From: Alphaproteobacteria bacterium
GTDB lineage: Bacteria > Pseudomonadota > Alphaproteobacteria > Bin95
NCBI GenBank assembly: GCA_020638555.1
Contig: JACKII010000002.1
Location: 868,001 to 932,000, forward strand
Direction of reading: 5' to 3'
Length of the DNA: 64,000 nt
The position numbers were made by a program, and so were the translations under genes. The notes under the pieces are model-generated. The model had not been told where the DNA came from, searched no databases, and was given only the letters and a program-made list of their open reading frames with translations. Shown piece by piece: positions 61,865 to 64,000 of this stretch (positions are counted from its first letter, which is position 1; every line of letters begins with the position of its first letter).

Positions 61865-62671
61865 TTACTTCTTCAACTGATAGTCTTTCGGCGTCTCGCG
61901 GATGCGGAACTCGAACGGCTCGCCCCACTCGGTGGGGAAGTCGATCAGCGCGCCCGCCTCGTCGCATTCGGCGACCAGACGCAGGGCGGCCCGCAGCACG
62001 GCGGTTTGCCCTTCGGTATCGTCCGGGCGCCCGAACGGGTTGCCCATCGGATGGTTCACGAACAGGGAGCGCGGCGGCTTTACCAGCGCTGTCAGATCGC
62101 GCCCGGTGGACACGCAGACGGTCGGGATACCGGCGGCTTCAACAACTCGACAGACCAGACCCACGGTTTGGTGATCGAGCGGTCAAGCCGGGACCGCGAC
62201 AAAGACATCGACGCCGTCGGCCTTCAAGGCCAGGGCCAGCGCTGGCCCATACTCTTCCAGCACGGCACGGCGCTTGTAGATGCGGCCCATGAAGCCGCTC
62301 CAGAAGCGCGGCGCCACCGCACCGATCTCGCCGGCGTCGGCCATCGCGCGCAGGCGGTCGATCGGGAAGACGCAGTTCAGGTCGGCGTCGGCGTCGGAAT
62401 GGTCGTAATAGCTGTCATGGATCTGGAACCCAGCCGAATCGGCATCCGCCGGCACCTGGTCCAGGCGGAAGTCGTTGCGGGCATCGGGGTCCCAGGCGGG
62501 CATGGAGCATTGCGAGACGCCACCGCTTGTCAGCAGGCTGACGGTGCATTCCGTCAGCGGCTTGGCAAGCGGGGTCAGGGGGGCGTCGTCGTAGCGGCTC
62601 CAATCGTAAGCGGGAAAGCCCATGGCGCCGTATTTCTCGGCCAGGGCATCCACATAACGGATCGGGTCCAT
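61865..62671 (-). CDS. Glycine/sarcosine/betaine reductase selenoprotein B-family protein (Sec163 via in-frame TGA)
   Basis: 268 residues from the ATG at 62669-62671 (GGAGA upstream) to the stop at 61865, if the TGA at 62183-62185 is selenocysteine. Both halves share one frame. The N-terminal half has TSGGVSQ, HSDADADLNCVFPIDRL and FWSGFMGRIYKRR; the second half resumes at once with PLDHQTVGLVCRVVEAAGI and NHPMGNPFGRP, all typical of the GrdB-like family. Sec163 (VPA-Sec-PLDHQ) falls where relatives carry Cys or Sec in a CPxCHQ motif. Members outside Stickland fermenters have no settled function. A SECIS-like hairpin follows the UGA. Confidence 0.87.
62154..62172 (-). promoter_or_regulatory. 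Candidate bacterial SECIS element for the GrdB-like gene
   Basis: On the minus-strand mRNA, ACCAAACC (62172-62165) pairs with GGUCUGGU (62161-62154) with one A-C mismatch, closing a 3-nt GUG loop. The loop G is 19 nt after the UGA. The size and spacing nearly match the element at 5931-5953. Pairing was worked out by eye. Confidence 0.68.
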
Positions 62672-62782
62672 TCGGGCAGGGTCTCCTCGTGGCGGGTTTC
62701 GGCGCGGCCCGCATGGCCGCGACTTGCCGCAAACGCTAGCGTATTTCGGGGCTCGAGGGCAATTATACGCTGGCGCCCGGCC

Positions 62783-62812
62783 TTGACTTTGGCGGGCTCT
62801 CCGGCGTATAAG
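62783..62812 (+). promoter_or_regulatory. Sigma-70-type promoter of rpmJ
   Basis: TTGACT (62783-62788), an 18-bp spacer, and TATAAG (62807-62812), 52 bp before the rpmJ ATG. It is among the best consensus matches in the window. Confidence 0.78.
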
Positions 62813-62864
62813 CCGCGCTCCGTTATTCATTCCAAGCAGACGACAGCCGACGAAGGCCGGACCG

Positions 62865-62990
62865 ATGAAGATTGTCAACTCTCTGAAAACCCTGAAGAAC
62901 CGCCACAAGGATTGCCGCCTGGTGCGTCGCCGTGGCCGGGTCTATGTGATCAACAAGACCGTGCGCAAGTTCAAGGCACGCCAGGGCTGA
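62865..62990 (+). CDS. rpmJ: 50S ribosomal protein L36
   Basis: 41 residues, MKIVNSLKTLKNRHKD to VRKFKARQG. It has one cysteine (Cys17) instead of the three Cys and one His of the zinc form, so it is the zinc-free paralogue type usual in alphaproteobacteria. It has its own strong promoter. An 8-bp inverted repeat at 63122-63148 downstream lacks a T tract. Confidence 0.96.
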   Translation: MKIVNSLKTLKNRHKDCRLVRRRGRVYVINKTVRKFKARQG

Positions 62991-63253
62991 GAGCCGCCGC
63001 GTTCCGGCCCCGCCCCGCCCCGTGGCATGGCGGGCCGGATTGTTCAGAAATGGTAAGATTGGTTCAGGCCGTCCCATCGGGCGGCTTAACGCATTGATTT
63101 TGTGCGGTTGGGTTCGCTTCGAGCCTCGCATGTGTGAACAGCGAGGCTGAGGGACGGCCGTTTCCGCAGGATGCGAACCGCTCTGGCCTTGCCGGGGCCA
63201 GTGCGGCTAAGGTGCGGCGGACCAACCGCCCCGTCCACGCCGGAGCCCACCCG

Positions 63254-64000
63254 ATGCTGCGCATGCCCGAGCCCGACGCCGCCGTCCTCGCCCGCCGCGA
63301 GCGGATCGCCGCCGACCTGCGCGCCATGCTGCCGGGCGAAAGCGTCATCACCGCGGAACACGAGCGCCGCGTCTACGAATCGGACGGCCTCACCGCCTAC
63401 CGCCAGCTGCCCATGATCGTCGTCCTGCCGGAGACGACGGCACAGGTGTCGCGGGTGCTGAAATACTGCCACGACAACAAGGTCCGCATCGTGCCCCGCG
63501 GTGCCGGCACCTCGCTGTCCGGCGGCGCGCTGCCGCTGGAGGATGGCATTACCCTCGGCCTCGGCAAGTTCAAGCAGGTGCTGGAGATCGACCTGCCGAA
63601 CCGCTGCGCCGTGGTGCAGCCGGGCGTCACCAATCTGGGCGTGACCCAGGCGGTGCAGCATCTGGGCTTCTACTATGCGCCCGACCCGTCCAGCCAGATC
63701 GCCTGTACCATCGGCGGCAATGTCGCCGAGAATTCGGGCGGCGTGCACTGCCTGAAATACGGCACCACAACCAACAACATTCTGGGCCTGGAAATGGTGC
63801 TGATGGATGGCGAGGTCATCCGCGTCGGCGGCAAGCATCTGGATTCGGAACTCTATGACCTGATGGGCATTATCTGCGGTTCCGAGGGGCTGCTGGGGGT
63901 CATCACCGAGGTGACGGTGCGCATCCTGCCAAAGCCGGCCACCGCCCGCGCCCTGCTGATCGGCTTCCCCTCGAACGAGAGTGCCGGCGACTGCGTCGCC
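63254..64000 (+). CDS. FAD-linked oxidase, glycolate oxidase GlcD-like, 3' end outside window
   Basis: 249 residues visible from the ATG at 63254 (63263 is an alternative); the frame is open at the right edge. PCMH-type FAD-binding domain: PRGAGTSLSGGALP, VVQPGVTNLGV, DPSSQIACTIGGNVAENSGG and GSEGLLGVITEVTVRI. These match GlcD/D-lactate dehydrogenase-type oxidases, which oxidise 2-hydroxy acids. If glcE and glcF follow beyond the edge, it is glycolate oxidase. Confidence 0.9.
   Translation, partial: MLRMPEPDAAVLARRERIAADLRAMLPGESVITAEHERRVYESDGLTAYRQLPMIVVLPETTAQVSRVLKYCHDNKVRIVPRGAGTSLSGGALPLEDGITLGLGKFKQVLEIDLPNRCAVVQPGVTNLGVTQAVQHLGFYYAPDPSSQIACTIGGNVAENSGGVHCLKYGTTTNNILGLEMVLMDGEVIRVGGKHLDSELYDLMGIICGSEGLLGVITEVTVRILPKPATARALLIGFPSNESAGDCVA

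Noticed and set aside
63122..63148. Inverted repeat downstream of rpmJ as its terminator
   Set aside because: The 8-bp stem has an 11-nt loop, no T tract, and lies 130 bp past the gene. It was left as a note only.
1..64000. tRNA, rRNA, riboswitch, insertion sequence, prophage or replication origin
   Set aside because: No cloverleaf ending with a CCA-type acceptor, no rRNA sequence, no transposase or integrase motifs, and no recognised riboswitch core were seen by eye. A covariance-model scan would be needed to exclude small RNAs.

Overview
This 64 kb window is a G+C-rich bacterial chromosome segment that is gene-dense and mostly metabolic. Gene content points to an aerobic, heterotrophic alphaproteobacterium: an NAD-dependent fds-type formate dehydrogenase, TAXI-type TRAP transport, several flavin (LLM) monooxygenases, and cysteine-poor L31 and L36 ribosomal proteins. 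This placement is inferred from gene content and style, because there is no rRNA in the window. I saw no phage, insertion sequence, CRISPR array, tRNA or rRNA.

The most notable content is two genes interrupted by an in-frame TGA that are best read as selenoprotein genes. One at 5643-6164 (+) is a UGSC-family selenoprotein (Sec93). It lies in a compact cluster with a type II haloacid-dehalogenase-like protein (3797-4510) and an unrecognised conserved protein (4544-5620). The other at 61865-62671 (-) resembles the glycine/sarcosine/betaine reductase selenoprotein B family (Sec163). In both, a hairpin with a 3-nt, G-first loop sits 19-20 nt after the UGA, which is the expected geometry of a bacterial SECIS. 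TGA is an ordinary stop elsewhere in the window, so this is not a recoded genome.

Layout: 1-6 kb ammonium transporter (cut by the left edge), membrane coiled-coil protein, acyl-CoA carboxyltransferase, UGSC cluster. 6-17.5 kb diheme cytochrome c, then oxidative catabolism: class D flavin monooxygenase, VOC protein, alpha/beta hydrolase, ThDP decarboxylase, two LLM monooxygenases around a flavin reductase, GMC oxidoreductase. 17.5-27.4 kb zwf, a Rieske oxygenase, a broken GIY-YIG gene between direct repeats, and the formate dehydrogenase operon fdsG-fdsB-fdsA-fdhD-fdsD. 27.8-41 kb MarR/EmrA pair, TauD-like dioxygenase, DUF192 protein, 2-hydroxyacid dehydrogenase, hydrolases, rpmE, acyl-CoA ligase, oligopeptidase F, intact GIY-YIG gene, UbiB-like kinase overlapping an orphan ZnuA. 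41-53 kb TRAP-TAXI transporter, aminotransferase, apt, LLM protein, hydrolase, lipoprotein, porin, and a PepSY / cytochrome b561 / membrane LuxR-like group. 53-64 kb tandem amidohydrolases, SYLF lipoprotein-like protein, LLM protein, a molybdopterin oxidoreductase, the second selenoprotein, rpmJ, and the start of a GlcD-like oxidase (cut by the right edge).

Nearly every longer intergenic gap carries one of three families of palindromic dispersed repeats, called here A, B and C. Many of the apparent reading frames in these gaps are only translations of these repeats.
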